This document shows positions 36,118 to 44,864 of a DNA stretch of 64,000 nucleotides, in pieces. Position 1 is the stretch's first letter. The number at the start of each line of letters is the position of its first letter. Source of the DNA: Bacillus alveayuensis. Lineage in GTDB: Bacteria; Bacillota; Bacilli; Bacillales; Aeribacillaceae. Location: the NCBI GenBank assembly GCA_030812955.1, contig JAUSTR010000002.1, positions 1 through 64,000 of the forward strand, in the 5' to 3' direction. The notes under the pieces were generated by a model that worked only from the letters and a program-made list of their open reading frames with translations, had not been told where the DNA came from and made no database searches. The position numbers and the translations under genes were made by a program.

Positions 36118-36279
36118 AAAACTGCCTGCAATCGCCTTTATTCTTTATTTCTTCAACCGTATCTTGCTTCATTACTGTTCTAAGGTAAATCCCTCTTTAC
36201 GTGGCTTGTTCCACGATACATGAGTTCACCATTCAGGTAGAAAATTTCCTTATTGCATACTTTGTATCAAACTGGAAGA

Positions 36280-36309
36280 GGTTAAGGTCAAAAACACCTT
36301 AACCTTTTT
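36280..36309 (+). terminator. Second terminator-like hairpin after degU
   Basis: GGTTAAGGT (36280-36288) pairs with ACCTTAACC (36296-36304), followed by TTTTT. The shared arms with 36088-36117 suggest a local duplication. No gene was found between the two hairpins. Confidence 0.75.
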
Positions 36310-36369
36310 ATTATCATATCAGAATTTATATCATGATAACGAAGGAATAAATCCTTTTATATAGTAATG

Positions 36370-36522
36370 GATGTCTAGCGAAAGCCGCCCAGCGACTAGT
36401 GAACTTCCCTCTCCTCCTTCCGATAAGTCAACATCGACGCTTTCGCTCTTCGTGTTTCCTTTATCTCATGCGGAGCGGTCCAGTTCATACGTCGCTTAAG
36501 CGGGGCGCTTTCGCTCTTCTTA
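36370..36522 (+). repeat. 152-bp dispersed element, copy 2
   Basis: This 153-base copy differs from the one at 2109-2260 at only a few positions (for example gaaagccgccc against gaaagacgccc). It has the same orientation and lies in an otherwise empty gap. A long minus-strand frame reads through it but has no family resemblance and is judged non-coding. Confidence 0.85.
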
Positions 36523-36643
36523 TCATTACAGAAATGATAATATTGAATACTTGATGATAGAAGATTAGCAAGTACGGGTTGAAATGAAAGTAGTATCAGA
36601 ATATGTCGTATTATAGGGAAAAAGTAATACCAAAAAAACGTGA

Positions 36644-36690
36644 ATTTTGTAGAATTTTGTAATATTTTGTGGTATCTTAGATACAAATAA
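36644..36690 (+). promoter_or_regulatory. Helically phased ATTTTGT repeats and adjacent palindrome
   Basis: ATTTTGT occurs three times at exactly 10-base spacing (36644, 36654, 36664). The last copy runs into an imperfect palindrome, TTTGTggTATCTtAGATAcaAA. Direct repeats on one face of the helix are typical of operator sites for a dimeric or cooperative regulator. The nearest downstream frames are the 54-codon ORF at 36721 and the GGDEF-EAL gene at 37199. The regulator is not identified. Confidence 0.4.
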
Positions 36691-36720
36691 AAGTAATAAA
36701 GCTTATACAGACACTAGGAA

Positions 36721-36885
36721 ATGAGACTGAACTGGGTCGTGAGGGGGAAGCCGATTCAGGAGGACAGACTGGAAATGATGAAAATCATGATTCTAGAGAC
36801 GGATGGATCATACATTAGTCGGAACCACCAAGTCTATCACACCATTCTGCGGCTTTCTTCTTTAAAGGAATTAAGGATTAAGTAA
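36721..36885 (+). CDS. Possible 54-residue protein
   Basis: An open frame of 54 codons with ATG at 36721 after a weak AGGAA site. The product starts MRLNWVVRGKPIQEDRLE and ends LSSLKELRIK; an internal start at 36775 is also possible. There is no known family resemblance and no membrane segment. It follows directly on the phased repeat cluster, which is the main reason to list it. It could be chance. The stretch 36886-37121 holds nothing else that can be supported. Confidence 0.25.
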   Translation: MRLNWVVRGKPIQEDRLEMMKIMILETDGSYISRNHQVYHTILRLSSLKELRIK

Positions 36886-37121
36886 GTATGAGGGATTCGT
36901 TCAAAACGATTCATGAACACGAGACAATTAGTTTAAAAATAGTGTCATAAAAAATGGTAAGTTCATCGATTAGTTAACAGCATCTGCTTACAAAAATATA
37001 TTTTTATCATATGTGTACAAATGCTGCCGTCCTACATCTTTTGTGGAAAAAAATGTTCTCACTTATGTTTAGACAAATATAGGTTTATTCGCATCCTTTT
37101 TTATGGGGGGTCACAAGAAAA

Positions 37122-37147
37122 AAGCTCTAGATAGAAGACTAGAGCTT
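37122..37147 (+). other. Hairpin in the leader of the GGDEF-EAL gene
   Basis: AAGCTCTAG and CTAGAGCTT form a perfect 9-bp stem with an eight-base loop, 50 bases before the start of the cyclic-di-GMP protein. The tail is not T-rich. It may be a weak terminator or a leader structure. Confidence 0.45.
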
Positions 37148-37198
37148 ATACGAAAAGTTATTTACCAATAAACGATTTCTTTTCGAGGGGGGAAGGGC

Positions 37199-40165
37199 AT
37201 GGCTTTATTTTGGCGCAATCATCATTACTCACCAATGGATTCGGATGTATATATTGATCCTAAAGAGCATGGAAAATTACCTTACGATACCCTTCAATTA
37301 ATTTTAAAAAGCTATCAAAATGCTTCATATGTTTTAAATCGAAAAGGAAATATTATTGCCTTTAATCAAAGGCTAGTCGATTTTTTACATTATAAACCGA
37401 AGGAATTTTTTACTTGTTTCTCTAAGCTAGTCGTAGAGTCTGATGTACAGCAGGTAGAAAAATATTTTGAAAAAGCTATGGAAGGTGAATTGCAAAGCTT
37501 CCGTGCGGCATTAAAAAAGAAAGACGGTGAAACCGTAAACATTCAAATGCTAGAAATTCCGATCATGTTAAATGATGAAAGTGCTATATTGACGGTTTTG
37601 AAAGAAGAAGACGAAGCTCTCGAGGGATTTAATATTACTCAAGAATTAGTGCAGGAGTTTGATCACCTGCAAAAGCTTGGCCATTTTGGTCTAGTTGAAT
37701 TTGATCCATTAAAGGATGAATATTATTGGTCTGACTACATCTATCATCTTTTAGGAATCAATTCAAATGATCCCCAGCCAAAACTAACTCTTCCATTGTT
37801 TTTAAAGTTTATCCATCCTGAAGATCGCTCAACATTTAAACAACTGTTGGAAGGGTTAGTAGAAAAGGGAGAATCTTTTTCCTTAACGTTTCGCATAATT
37901 AGAAGAGATGGAACGGAAAGAATTATTCATGGACAGGCTGTTTCAAAGGAGTCTGTAAACGGAAAGCCTTCGAAATTGCTTGGCATTTTCGTTGATATAA
38001 CCGAAAAAAAAGAAGCGGAAAAAAGGTTAATTGAACTGACAAATCGCTTTCTTTCTATTGCTAACGAGATCGATGCCGTTATTTGGTCGTTAGATCCGAT
38101 TTGTAATAAAGTTTTATATTGTTCAAATTCTGTAAAAAAAATATTAGGGGTTGACGTCGACTTTTTCATGAAGGTTCCGTCCTATTGGAAAATATGTTTT
38201 CATCCAGAAGATATGGATAAATTAGAAAATGCCTTAAACCTTTTAAAAGAAGGAACCCCTCTTATTGATGAATACCGAATGATACGCCCCGATGGGGAAG
38301 TGATTTGGACGAAGGTGCAAATGATCCCAACGATAAATGAATTCGGTGAGATGACTCGTCTTGATAGCATGATTATCGATATTACCGAAGCGAAACAGTA
38401 TGAATTAAAGCTTCAACAGATGGCGAATTATGATCCGCTTACCTCGTTACCGAACGGATATAGTTTATCAAACGATTTCCCTAAATGGATTGATTCGGCT
38501 CATTTGCATGAAGAGATGTTTGCTGTTTTTTCTATTGGTATCGATCGAATTAAAAAAATAAACAATACGTTAGGACATTTAGCAGGGGATGCAGTCATTA
38601 AGCAAACGGCTGAAAGAATTCAAAAAATTGTTTGCGACTATGGATCAATTTATCGCATTGGCGGTGATGAATTTATCGCCCTTGTAAAAATTGACCAAGA
38701 CATTGAGTCATATATCCAGTTGGCGCAAGATATACTCGATTATGTTGAAGCCCCACTAGAAATTGACCAATATGAAGTGTATGTGACAACAAGTATTGGC
38801 ATTAGCTTTTATCCGACAGAGGGTATTACGAGTGATACTTTGCTGCAGAGTGCAAATGCAGCACTATATCGGGCGAAAAAGCTAGGGAAAAACAATTATC
38901 AAATTTATACAAAGTCTATGAATATTATGACTCTTAAAGACTACTACATTGAAAAAGAGCTTAGAAAAGCTTTAGAAAATCACCAGCTTTATATGGAATA
39001 CCAGCCAAGAATTGATGTGAAAGCGAAGCAAGTCATTGGTGCTGAAGCGCTTTTAAGATGGAAGCATCCTGAATGGGGTGATGTTTCGCCAGCTGACTTT
39101 ATTCCGCTAGCTGAAGAAGAAGAATTAATCAACCAAATTAGTGATTGGGTATTGGAAAGCGTTTGTTCACAAATTCGAAAGTGGATGGATGATGGACTCC
39201 AATTTCAATTTATTTCCGTCAACATTTCTCCGAAAAGGCTCTTGAAAAAAGACTTTTATGACTTTTTAGTGAAAACGACGACAGAGAAAAAAATTCCTCC
39301 GAATTTATTAGAAATTGAGATCACTGAGAGTTCTTTATTAATCATGGATGATTATGTACAAGAGCAAATCATTAAGATTCGAGATTTAGGAGTTAGAATT
39401 GCATTAGACGATTTTGGAACAAGCTATACATCGATCAATAATATTAAAAATTTTCCTATCGATGTTTTAAAAATTGACAAATCCTTTATTCAGAACATTG
39501 ATAAGGACCATACGGACCGGATTATTACGCAATCATTAATTCAAATGGCTAAAGGATTAAATTTGCGGGTTGTAGCTGAAGGGGTTGAGACACAAGTACA
39601 ATTAAATTATTTAGAAAACTACCAATGCGACGAAATTCAAGGATTTTTATATAGCCCCTCTGTTACAGATCAAAAAATAGAGCAGCTATTTGTTAAACGA
39701 AATATGACACCGCAGCAGTCTGAACCATTAAAAACAAGTGAAAAAAGAAAATATTTTCGAATTGAGTTTCCGAATCCATTGCTTTCAAATATTACCATTA
39801 CATCCATTCAAAACAAACAAATCAAGATCGGTAAAACAGAGGTTGCGGTCTTAAACATTGGTGGTGGTGGATTAGCCTTTGCTTCCCATTTAAGACTTCC
39901 AAGTAATGATAAAATTGTTTATCAATTCGAAACAGAATTAATGGGTGAAAAATTGATCTTACAAGGAAACATTGTATGGGGGAAAGAGGTAAAGTCCAAT
40001 ATTTATCAATACGGCTTAAAGTTCATTATTGCAGAGCACGAAAGGGAAAAGCTGATTTCTTTATTGAATACCGTTCAAATTTACCTTCGCAATAAAAGAA
40101 TCGTCCGTGGTGCAAATTTTATTTCTGATGATCCGATTCAATTTATTGAAAGGACATTTTTATAA
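37199..40165 (+). CDS. PAS-GGDEF-EAL-PilZ cyclic-di-GMP protein
   Basis: A 988-residue soluble signalling protein that could both make and break cyclic di-GMP and also bind it. It has three PAS-type domains (about 30-135, 160-275, 285-400; the last two with FIHPEDR and CFHPEDM). The GGDEF domain carries an intact YRIGGDEFIAL (about 486-490) but no RxxD inhibitory site before it. The EAL domain keeps GAEALLRWKHP, SVNISP, EITESSL, ALDDFGTSYTS, KIDKSFI and AEGVET. A C-terminal PilZ-like domain (about 845-960) has RKYFRIEF (RxxxR) and a degenerate NIGGGGLAF. No membrane segment is present. The GGGGGGAAGG region precedes the ATG. Confidence 0.9.
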   Translation: MALFWRNHHYSPMDSDVYIDPKEHGKLPYDTLQLILKSYQNASYVLNRKGNIIAFNQRLVDFLHYKPKEFFTCFSKLVVESDVQQVEKYFEKAMEGELQSFRAALKKKDGETVNIQMLEIPIMLNDESAILTVLKEEDEALEGFNITQELVQEFDHLQKLGHFGLVEFDPLKDEYYWSDYIYHLLGINSNDPQPKLTLPLFLKFIHPEDRSTFKQLLEGLVEKGESFSLTFRIIRRDGTERIIHGQAVSKESVNGKPSKLLGIFVDITEKKEAEKRLIELTNRFLSIANEIDAVIWSLDPICNKVLYCSNSVKKILGVDVDFFMKVPSYWKICFHPEDMDKLENALNLLKEGTPLIDEYRMIRPDGEVIWTKVQMIPTINEFGEMTRLDSMIIDITEAKQYELKLQQMANYDPLTSLPNGYSLSNDFPKWIDSAHLHEEMFAVFSIGIDRIKKINNTLGHLAGDAVIKQTAERIQKIVCDYGSIYRIGGDEFIALVKIDQDIESYIQLAQDILDYVEAPLEIDQYEVYVTTSIGISFYPTEGITSDTLLQSANAALYRAKKLGKNNYQIYTKSMNIMTLKDYYIEKELRKALENHQLYMEYQPRIDVKAKQVIGAEALLRWKHPEWGDVSPADFIPLAEEEELINQISDWVLESVCSQIRKWMDDGLQFQFISVNISPKRLLKKDFYDFLVKTTTEKKIPPNLLEIEITESSLLIMDDYVQEQIIKIRDLGVRIALDDFGTSYTSINNIKNFPIDVLKIDKSFIQNIDKDHTDRIITQSLIQMAKGLNLRVVAEGVETQVQLNYLENYQCDEIQGFLYSPSVTDQKIEQLFVKRNMTPQQSEPLKTSEKRKYFRIEFPNPLLSNITITSIQNKQIKIGKTEVAVLNIGGGGLAFASHLRLPSNDKIVYQFETELMGEKLILQGNIVWGKEVKSNIYQYGLKFIIAEHEREKLISLLNTVQIYLRNKRIVRGANFISDDPIQFIERTFL

Positions 40166-40261
40166 ACATACCTACTGTGAAATAGTTAATGAAATTTCAG
40201 TTATTTTCTTATACAATAATGAGAGCTAAACAATTTATTTGTATAAGGTAGGTATTATACA

Positions 40262-41104
40262 ATGAAAACTGCTATTTTAACGGATAGTACAGCTTATATC
40301 CCGAAGGAAGTTCGAGAAAAGCTTCAAATAAAGATGATTCCTTTAAGTGTCATTTTTGGCCAAGAATCTTACCGCGAAGAAATCGATATGACGGCAGAAC
40401 AATTTTGGAAGGAAATCAAAGAGCGTGAAGATTTGCCGACAACCTCCCAACCGCCAATCGGTGAATTTGTGAACATGTATGAGGAGTTAGCGAAAGAATA
40501 TGATGCGGTGATCAGTATTCACCTTTCAAGTGGAATTAGCGGAACATTTAATGGTGCTGTAACAGCCGGTCAAATGGTAGAAGGAATAAAGGTTTATCCA
40601 TATGATTCCGAAATCAGTTGTATGGCGCAAGGATTTTATGCGATAGAAGCAGCCGAATTGATAAAGGAAGAAAAGTCGCCTGAAGAAATTCTTAAGCGAT
40701 TAGATGAAATGAAACAATCTCTTCGTGCATACTTCATGGTCGATGATCTTTCCCACTTAAAACGTGGGGGGCGATTAAGCGGGGCACAAGCGTTTGTTGG
40801 AAGCTTGCTGCAAATAAAGCCTGTTTTACATTTTGTTGATAAAGTCATTGTACCGTATGAAAAAATTCGTACTCGTAAAAAAGCATTGAAGAGAATTTAT
40901 GAGTTATTTGATGAAGTAGCAAGCCAAAATGTACCGCTTCGGGCAACGATCATTCATGCCAATCGACCAGATGAAGCCGAAAAAATGAAACAAGAGCTTG
41001 CACAAAAATATCCGCACGTGGAGTTTTATATTAGCTACTTTGGACCGGTCATTGGAACACACCTTGGGGAAGGCGCCATTGGCCTCGGCTGGTATAAGAA
41101 ATAA
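40262..41104 (+). CDS. degV: DegV family fatty-acid-binding protein
   Basis: DegV/FakB proteins bind a fatty acid for phosphorylation by a FakA-type kinase. The 280 residues include TAILTDSTAYIPKE, then TSQPPIGEF, the SIHLSSGISGTFNGA lipid-phosphate loop, FMVDDLSHLKRGGRLSG and the C-terminal GPVIGTHLGEGAIGLGWYKK. The gene lies between degU and comFA, as in B. subtilis. Its stop codon is also the first triplet of a dispersed element (41102-41257). Confidence 0.93.
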   Translation: MKTAILTDSTAYIPKEVREKLQIKMIPLSVIFGQESYREEIDMTAEQFWKEIKEREDLPTTSQPPIGEFVNMYEELAKEYDAVISIHLSSGISGTFNGAVTAGQMVEGIKVYPYDSEISCMAQGFYAIEAAELIKEEKSPEEILKRLDEMKQSLRAYFMVDDLSHLKRGGRLSGAQAFVGSLLQIKPVLHFVDKVIVPYEKIRTRKKALKRIYELFDEVASQNVPLRATIIHANRPDEAEKMKQELAQKYPHVEFYISYFGPVIGTHLGEGAIGLGWYKK

Positions 41105-41257
41105 GAACAAAGGCGCAGGGCGTTGGCGAAGCGGCTTACAAATTGGGTCATTTCAGCAGGAGATAAAGGAAACACGAAAGCGATAGCGAGTCGATGTTAA
41201 CTGATCGTACGGATGAAATGGGAAATTTGCTAGCCGCTAACGCCCGGAGCTAGACGT
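41102..41257 (-). repeat. Dispersed element, diverged inverted copy 3
   Basis: Read on the minus strand, this 156-base segment matches copies 1 and 2 in ordered blocks: the ctagac / gtctag end, cgatgtt, ggagataaaggaaacacg and the terminal taagaa segment, with diverged sequence between them. The TAA of its end is the degV stop codon. Copy 1 does the same for the minus-strand gene at 2258-2512. Confidence 0.7.
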
Positions 41258-41314
41258 TACTTCAAAAGATCAAGTGACCCACAAGTATCAATTTTATCAT
41301 TTCCTAAACAATGA

Positions 41315-41345
41315 AAATCGCAGTTAAAAAGCTGCGATTTTTTCA
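41315..41345 (+). terminator. Terminator after degV
   Basis: AAATCGCAG (41315-41323) pairs with CTGCGATTT (41332-41340), followed by TTTC. The remaining gap up to comFA (41346-41482) shows no other supported element; a certain ComK box pair was not found. Confidence 0.75.
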
Positions 41346-41482
41346 TTTTCGCCCTTTGCACGATTTCTTTTCATACGAGAAGATAGGATAGGAGTGTATT
41401 TGTATAAAAAGCTGACCATTAGTTTTTAAATTTTGTTGTTTGGCTCATAGAACCAAACCGCACGTTACGAGGAGGAATGTCA

Positions 41483-42829
41483 GTGAACGATATAAAAGGA
41501 CGCCATTTGTTATTACACGAAGTTTCCGATTTACTAGATGAGAGGAAGATGGCATCATGCCTCATAGAGGATGGGGTTACAAAGCGTGCAGGGGTATATT
41601 TTTGCCATCGCTGTGGAAACGATAAGCCTTATTTATTTGCTGCCTTTCATTGTGCACGCTGCCAAAAGCTTTGCCACTATTGTCGAAACTGTCTCATGAT
41701 GGGGAGAGTGAGCGAATGTACAAAACTGATTAGTTTATCGATGGATGAAACGAATCGACCATTAAATGTGGAGCTAAATTGGAATGGTACGCTGTCGAAA
41801 GGCCAAGAAAAGGCATCCTTGAAAATCACAGAAGCGATTGAAGAAGAAACCCCTCTCCTCATTTGGGCTGTTTGTGGAGCAGGAAAAACAGAGATACTAT
41901 TTAAAGGAATAGAAAAAGCGTTGCAAACGGGGAAATATGTTTGCATTGCCACCCCTAGATCCGATGTTGTACGTGAGCTAGCCCCTCGATTAAAACAAGC
42001 ATTTCCAAAAGTGGATGTGGCTTCTTTATATGGAGGAAGCGAGGATCGCGGTAAGCTGTCTCCACTCACGATTGCGACGACACATCAGCTATATCGATAT
42101 AAAGAAGCCTTTGATGTCATGATCATCGATGAAGTCGATGCGTTTCCTTATTCGGTCGATGTCTCCCTGCAATTTGCCGTTAAAAAAGCGCAGAAAAAGA
42201 AAAGCTCTCTTATTTATTTAACCGCAACACCTTCTTCCTTCATTCGACGGCAGTTTACCCCTCTGCAAATCGTCAAAATTCCCGCCCGTTACCACGGATA
42301 TCCTCTCCCGATTCCGAAATTTCAATGGTGTGGAAACTGGAAAAAAGCGTTAAAGAAAAATCGTTTACCAAATCCTGTTATGAAATGGGTGGATGCTCAT
42401 GTAGTTAGGGAAAAACAAGCATTTTTATTTGTGCCAGACATTCAAACTGTTCCGCTCGTTGTGAACCTATTAAAAGATGTACATCCACACATTGAAGGTG
42501 TTCACGCTGAAGATCCTCATCGAAAGGAAAAAGTCCAACAATTTCGAGAACAAAAGGTGCTCATTATGGTGACGACGACAATTCTAGAAAGAGGTGTAAC
42601 AGTACCTGGTGCTGATGTAGCGGTTTTAGGAGCTGAACAAGATATTTTTACAGAAAGTGCGCTTGTACAAATATCAGGAAGAGTAGGTAGGAGTATAAAT
42701 GCCCCAACAGGATCCATTATCTTTTTTCATTTTGGGAAAACGAATGCAATGGTTCAAGCGAAACACCATATTGAAGCGATGAATGCTTTGGCGCACAAAG
42801 AAGGTTTATTGAAGCAATCATCGCAGTAA
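41483..42829 (+). CDS. comFA: DNA-uptake helicase ComFA
   Basis: ComFA is an ATP-driven superfamily 2 helicase or translocase that helps pull transforming DNA into the cytoplasm. GTG at 41483 is preferred (AGGAGG seven bases upstream) over the ATG at 41477, which abuts that site. The N-terminal zinc finger has CHRCGND, CARCQKLCHYCRNC. Walker A is AVCGAGKTEI (near residue 130), the DEAD-like box is IIDEVDAF, motif III is YLTATPS, and motifs V/VI are ILERGVTVPGAD and QISGRVGRS. It heads the comF cluster. The 448 residues are normal. Confidence 0.95.
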   Translation: MNDIKGRHLLLHEVSDLLDERKMASCLIEDGVTKRAGVYFCHRCGNDKPYLFAAFHCARCQKLCHYCRNCLMMGRVSECTKLISLSMDETNRPLNVELNWNGTLSKGQEKASLKITEAIEEETPLLIWAVCGAGKTEILFKGIEKALQTGKYVCIATPRSDVVRELAPRLKQAFPKVDVASLYGGSEDRGKLSPLTIATTHQLYRYKEAFDVMIIDEVDAFPYSVDVSLQFAVKKAQKKKSSLIYLTATPSSFIRRQFTPLQIVKIPARYHGYPLPIPKFQWCGNWKKALKKNRLPNPVMKWVDAHVVREKQAFLFVPDIQTVPLVVNLLKDVHPHIEGVHAEDPHRKEKVQQFREQKVLIMVTTTILERGVTVPGADVAVLGAEQDIFTESALVQISGRVGRSINAPTGSIIFFHFGKTNAMVQAKHHIEAMNALAHKEGLLKQSSQ

Positions 42830-42911
42830 CGGAATCATAAAAAGGGTAGCAAAATAAATTAAGTAGAAGCCGATCAAAACGAGAAAATACAAAGTGTATC
42901 GTTTCGTTTGC

Positions 42912-42965
42912 CTGGACAGCCGAAAATCTATGGGAAAGCAACAATCTTTTAGAAAAGAGCCTTTT
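42912..42965 (+). repeat. Right half of the multi-hairpin element
   Basis: The segment from cctggacag through aaagcaacaatcttttagaa to gagcctt matches the right end of the element at 5028-5217 with few changes. The left half is missing. A small hairpin (CCCTA / TAGGG, 42980-43003) follows and may act as a weak terminator before comFB. Confidence 0.65.
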
Positions 42966-43109
42966 GTTAAGAACACGCCCTAGCTTTCACAAAAGATAGG
43001 GAATAAGGCCCTTAAAGAGAATTTTGATTAGGAGATTCCTCCCTTGATTCCAGCAAATTTTTCCTATTATAATTATATAAAAGTAATAGGGTTAGTAGGA
43101 GAGACGTAT

Positions 43110-43409
43110 ATGGTCGTAAATGCAATGGAAAAAATTATGAAGGACTTATTAGATGAATATTTAGATCGACTTCAGATGAGATGTACTTGTGAGAAGTGCA
43201 AAACAGACCTATTGGCACTTGTTTTAAACAAAGTACCACCTTATTATGTAACAGATCAAAATAAAATCCCCTATATTAAAGCAAAATTTGCAGATAAACA
43301 AGAGCTTACATCTCTTATTGTCAAATTAGCGGAATGTGCCAAAATCATTTCGGAGCGGCCATTATGTGAAACGATGAAGCAAAAACAAAAAGAGGTGGAG
43401 TATGACTAA
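43110..43409 (+). CDS. comFB: Late competence protein ComFB
   Basis: ATG at 43110 follows a TAGGAGAG site; the frame is open back to 43044, but that part looks non-coding. The 99-residue protein matches ComFB: VNAMEKIMKDLLDEYLDR, then CTCEKCKTDLLALVLNKVPPYYV with three Cys that could bind zinc. The function in B. subtilis is not required for transformation; ComFB-like proteins elsewhere bind cyclic dinucleotides. The end overlaps comFC by eight bases. Confidence 0.9.
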   Translation: MVVNAMEKIMKDLLDEYLDRLQMRCTCEKCKTDLLALVLNKVPPYYVTDQNKIPYIKAKFADKQELTSLIVKLAECAKIISERPLCETMKQKQKEVEYD

Positions 43410-44094
43410 ATGCCTATATTGTTTTGCGGATATGGAACCGAGTATTTCATGGCGCACGATTTTTTCTCTTCTTCCGCAAGAGCTTGTTTGTGATGAATGC
43501 AGGCAAAAATTTGTTCTCATTGAAGGCCCTGTTTGTTCGATTTGCGGAAGGCCAGGGATCCATGATCATCTGTGTGAAGATTGTCATCGTTGGGAGCAGC
43601 AAGAAGGATTTCAAGGAGTATTGCTCAAAAATCGCTCAGTTTATCTTTATAATGACTTTATGAGAGAAGTGCTAAGCCAGTTTAAATTTCGTGGTGATGC
43701 CATTCTTTCAGAAATATTCCGCACCTCTTTCCAAGACGCCCGTAAACGATATTTTCCTCAACATGATTTCCTGCTTCTTCCTATTCCCCTTAGTCAAAAG
43801 CGTTTATATGAACGCGGCTTTAACCAGGCTAAGCTACTGGCACAATTGCTTGATTTACCTATCATTGAACCCCTGACAAAATTAGATTCAGAAAAACAGT
43901 CGAAAAAATCGCGCATTGAACGTATTTCTATTGCAAATATGTTTTCCTTAAAAAATTCACACGAAGTAAAGGAAAGACATATCATCATTATAGATGATTT
44001 GTATACAACGGGAACCACGATTCGTCATGCCGCAAAGCTTTTAAAGGAAGCTGGTGCGAAAAGCATTCAATCTTTAACTTTAATTCGCAGTTAA
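43402..44094 (+). CDS. comFC: DNA-uptake phosphoribosyltransferase-like protein ComFC
   Basis: The 230-residue protein has an N-terminal zinc finger with CLYCFAD, CDECRQKF, CSICGRPG and CEDCHRW, and a type I phosphoribosyltransferase domain with the PRPP loop HIIIIDDLYTTGTTIRHAAKLL. LLPIPLSQKRLYERGFNQA is a ComFC hallmark. ComFC interacts with ComFA in single-strand DNA import. Its stop codon TAA (44092-44094) is part of the -35 box of the SigD promoter for the flagellar genes. Confidence 0.94.
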   Translation: MTKCLYCFADMEPSISWRTIFSLLPQELVCDECRQKFVLIEGPVCSICGRPGIHDHLCEDCHRWEQQEGFQGVLLKNRSVYLYNDFMREVLSQFKFRGDAILSEIFRTSFQDARKRYFPQHDFLLLPIPLSQKRLYERGFNQAKLLAQLLDLPIIEPLTKLDSEKQSKKSRIERISIANMFSLKNSHEVKERHIIIIDDLYTTGTTIRHAAKLLKEAGAKSIQSLTLIRS

Positions 44095-44118
44095 ACATTT
44101 GCGATTTGGAACCGATAA
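44092..44118 (+). promoter_or_regulatory. SigD promoter of the yvyF-flgM operon
   Basis: TAAA (44092-44095), 15 bases, ACCGATAA (44111-44118) fits the SigD consensus TAAA-N15-GCCGATAT closely. The flgM promoter of B. subtilis is also SigD dependent. Confidence 0.8.
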
Positions 44119-44153
44119 TATTACTAGGTAAACGTGTAGAGGAGAAGGTTTTT

Positions 44154-44564
44154 ATGGGAGAATTAGCGAATTGTTCAAAATGTCATGCTTTATTTATTAA
44201 AACGAAATTTCGCGACATTTGTGATGCATGCTATAAAGAAGAAGAAAAAGCATTTGAAACAGTTTACAATTTTTTGAGAAAGCGTGAAAATAGAACCGCA
44301 ACGTTAACAGAAGTCGTGAAAGGGACAGGTGTGTCAGAAGAGCTAATTTTAAAGTTTATCCGGCAGAGAAGAATTCAGCTGACCCATTACCCGAATCTCG
44401 GCTACTCGTGTGAAAAGTGTGGAAAAATCATTCGTGAAGGTAAGCTTTGCGAAAATTGTACAATGGAACTAAAACGAGAAATTGAAAGGCTCCATAAATA
44501 TAATGAAGAGAAATCTCAAGGCAATCGTCAAGCGACCTACTATTCTTTTGATCCTGAAAAATAA
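44154..44564 (+). CDS. yvyF: Flagellar operon protein YvyF
   Basis: ATG at 44154 follows a GAGGAGAAGG site; the frame opens at 44106, inside the SigD promoter. The 136-residue protein has an N-terminal zinc-binding pair (NCSKCHALF, CDACYKEEE), a central helix-turn-helix-like part (TEVVKGTGVSEELILKFIRQRRIQL) and a C-terminal CEKCGKIIREGKLCENC knuckle. The family (TIGR03826 type) is confined to flagellar loci of Bacilli. Its role is not firmly known. Confidence 0.9.
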   Translation: MGELANCSKCHALFIKTKFRDICDACYKEEEKAFETVYNFLRKRENRTATLTEVVKGTGVSEELILKFIRQRRIQLTHYPNLGYSCEKCGKIIREGKLCENCTMELKREIERLHKYNEEKSQGNRQATYYSFDPEK

Positions 44565-44593
44565 AGAAAAATCGCAAGAAAGGAGGCAGCACG

Positions 44594-44854
44594 ATGAAAA
44601 TTCAAAACTATCGGTCTTCCAGTATTCATTTGTATCAAAAACAGCTCGACCAACAAAAGCTAACAAAAAAAAGGTCACAAGAGGATAAAATTGAAATTTC
44701 TACACAAGCAAAAGAGCTTCAGCGAATGAGCGAAATTGAGCTCGAACGCCAAGAAAAGGTGCAAAAAATTATAGAGCAAGTCGAAAGCGGTGCTTATGCA
44801 ATAGATGCAAAAGAAATTGCAAAAAGCCTCATTCAATTTTATCGGAAGCAGTAG
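44594..44854 (+). CDS. flgM: Anti-sigma-D factor FlgM
   Basis: FlgM binds SigD until the hook-basal body is finished. The 86-residue protein has the disordered N-terminus with KIEISTQAKELQRMSEIE and the conserved C-terminal helix RQEKVQKIIEQVESGAYAID, then AKEIAKSLIQFY. An AAGGAGG site precedes the ATG. It lies between yvyF and flgN, as in B. subtilis. Confidence 0.93.
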   Translation: MKIQNYRSSSIHLYQKQLDQQKLTKKRSQEDKIEISTQAKELQRMSEIELERQEKVQKIIEQVESGAYAIDAKEIAKSLIQFYRKQ

Positions 44855-44864
44855 GGGGGATGCC

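Noticed and set aside
36396..36686. 96-codon minus-strand frame downstream of degU
   Set aside because: It runs through the dispersed 152-bp element, has no good ribosome site and its product has no protein-like conservation pattern.
41346..41482. Possible ComK box pair upstream of comFA
   Set aside because: A-tracts and T-tracts are present but no AAAA-N5-TTTT pair with correct spacing could be identified by eye.
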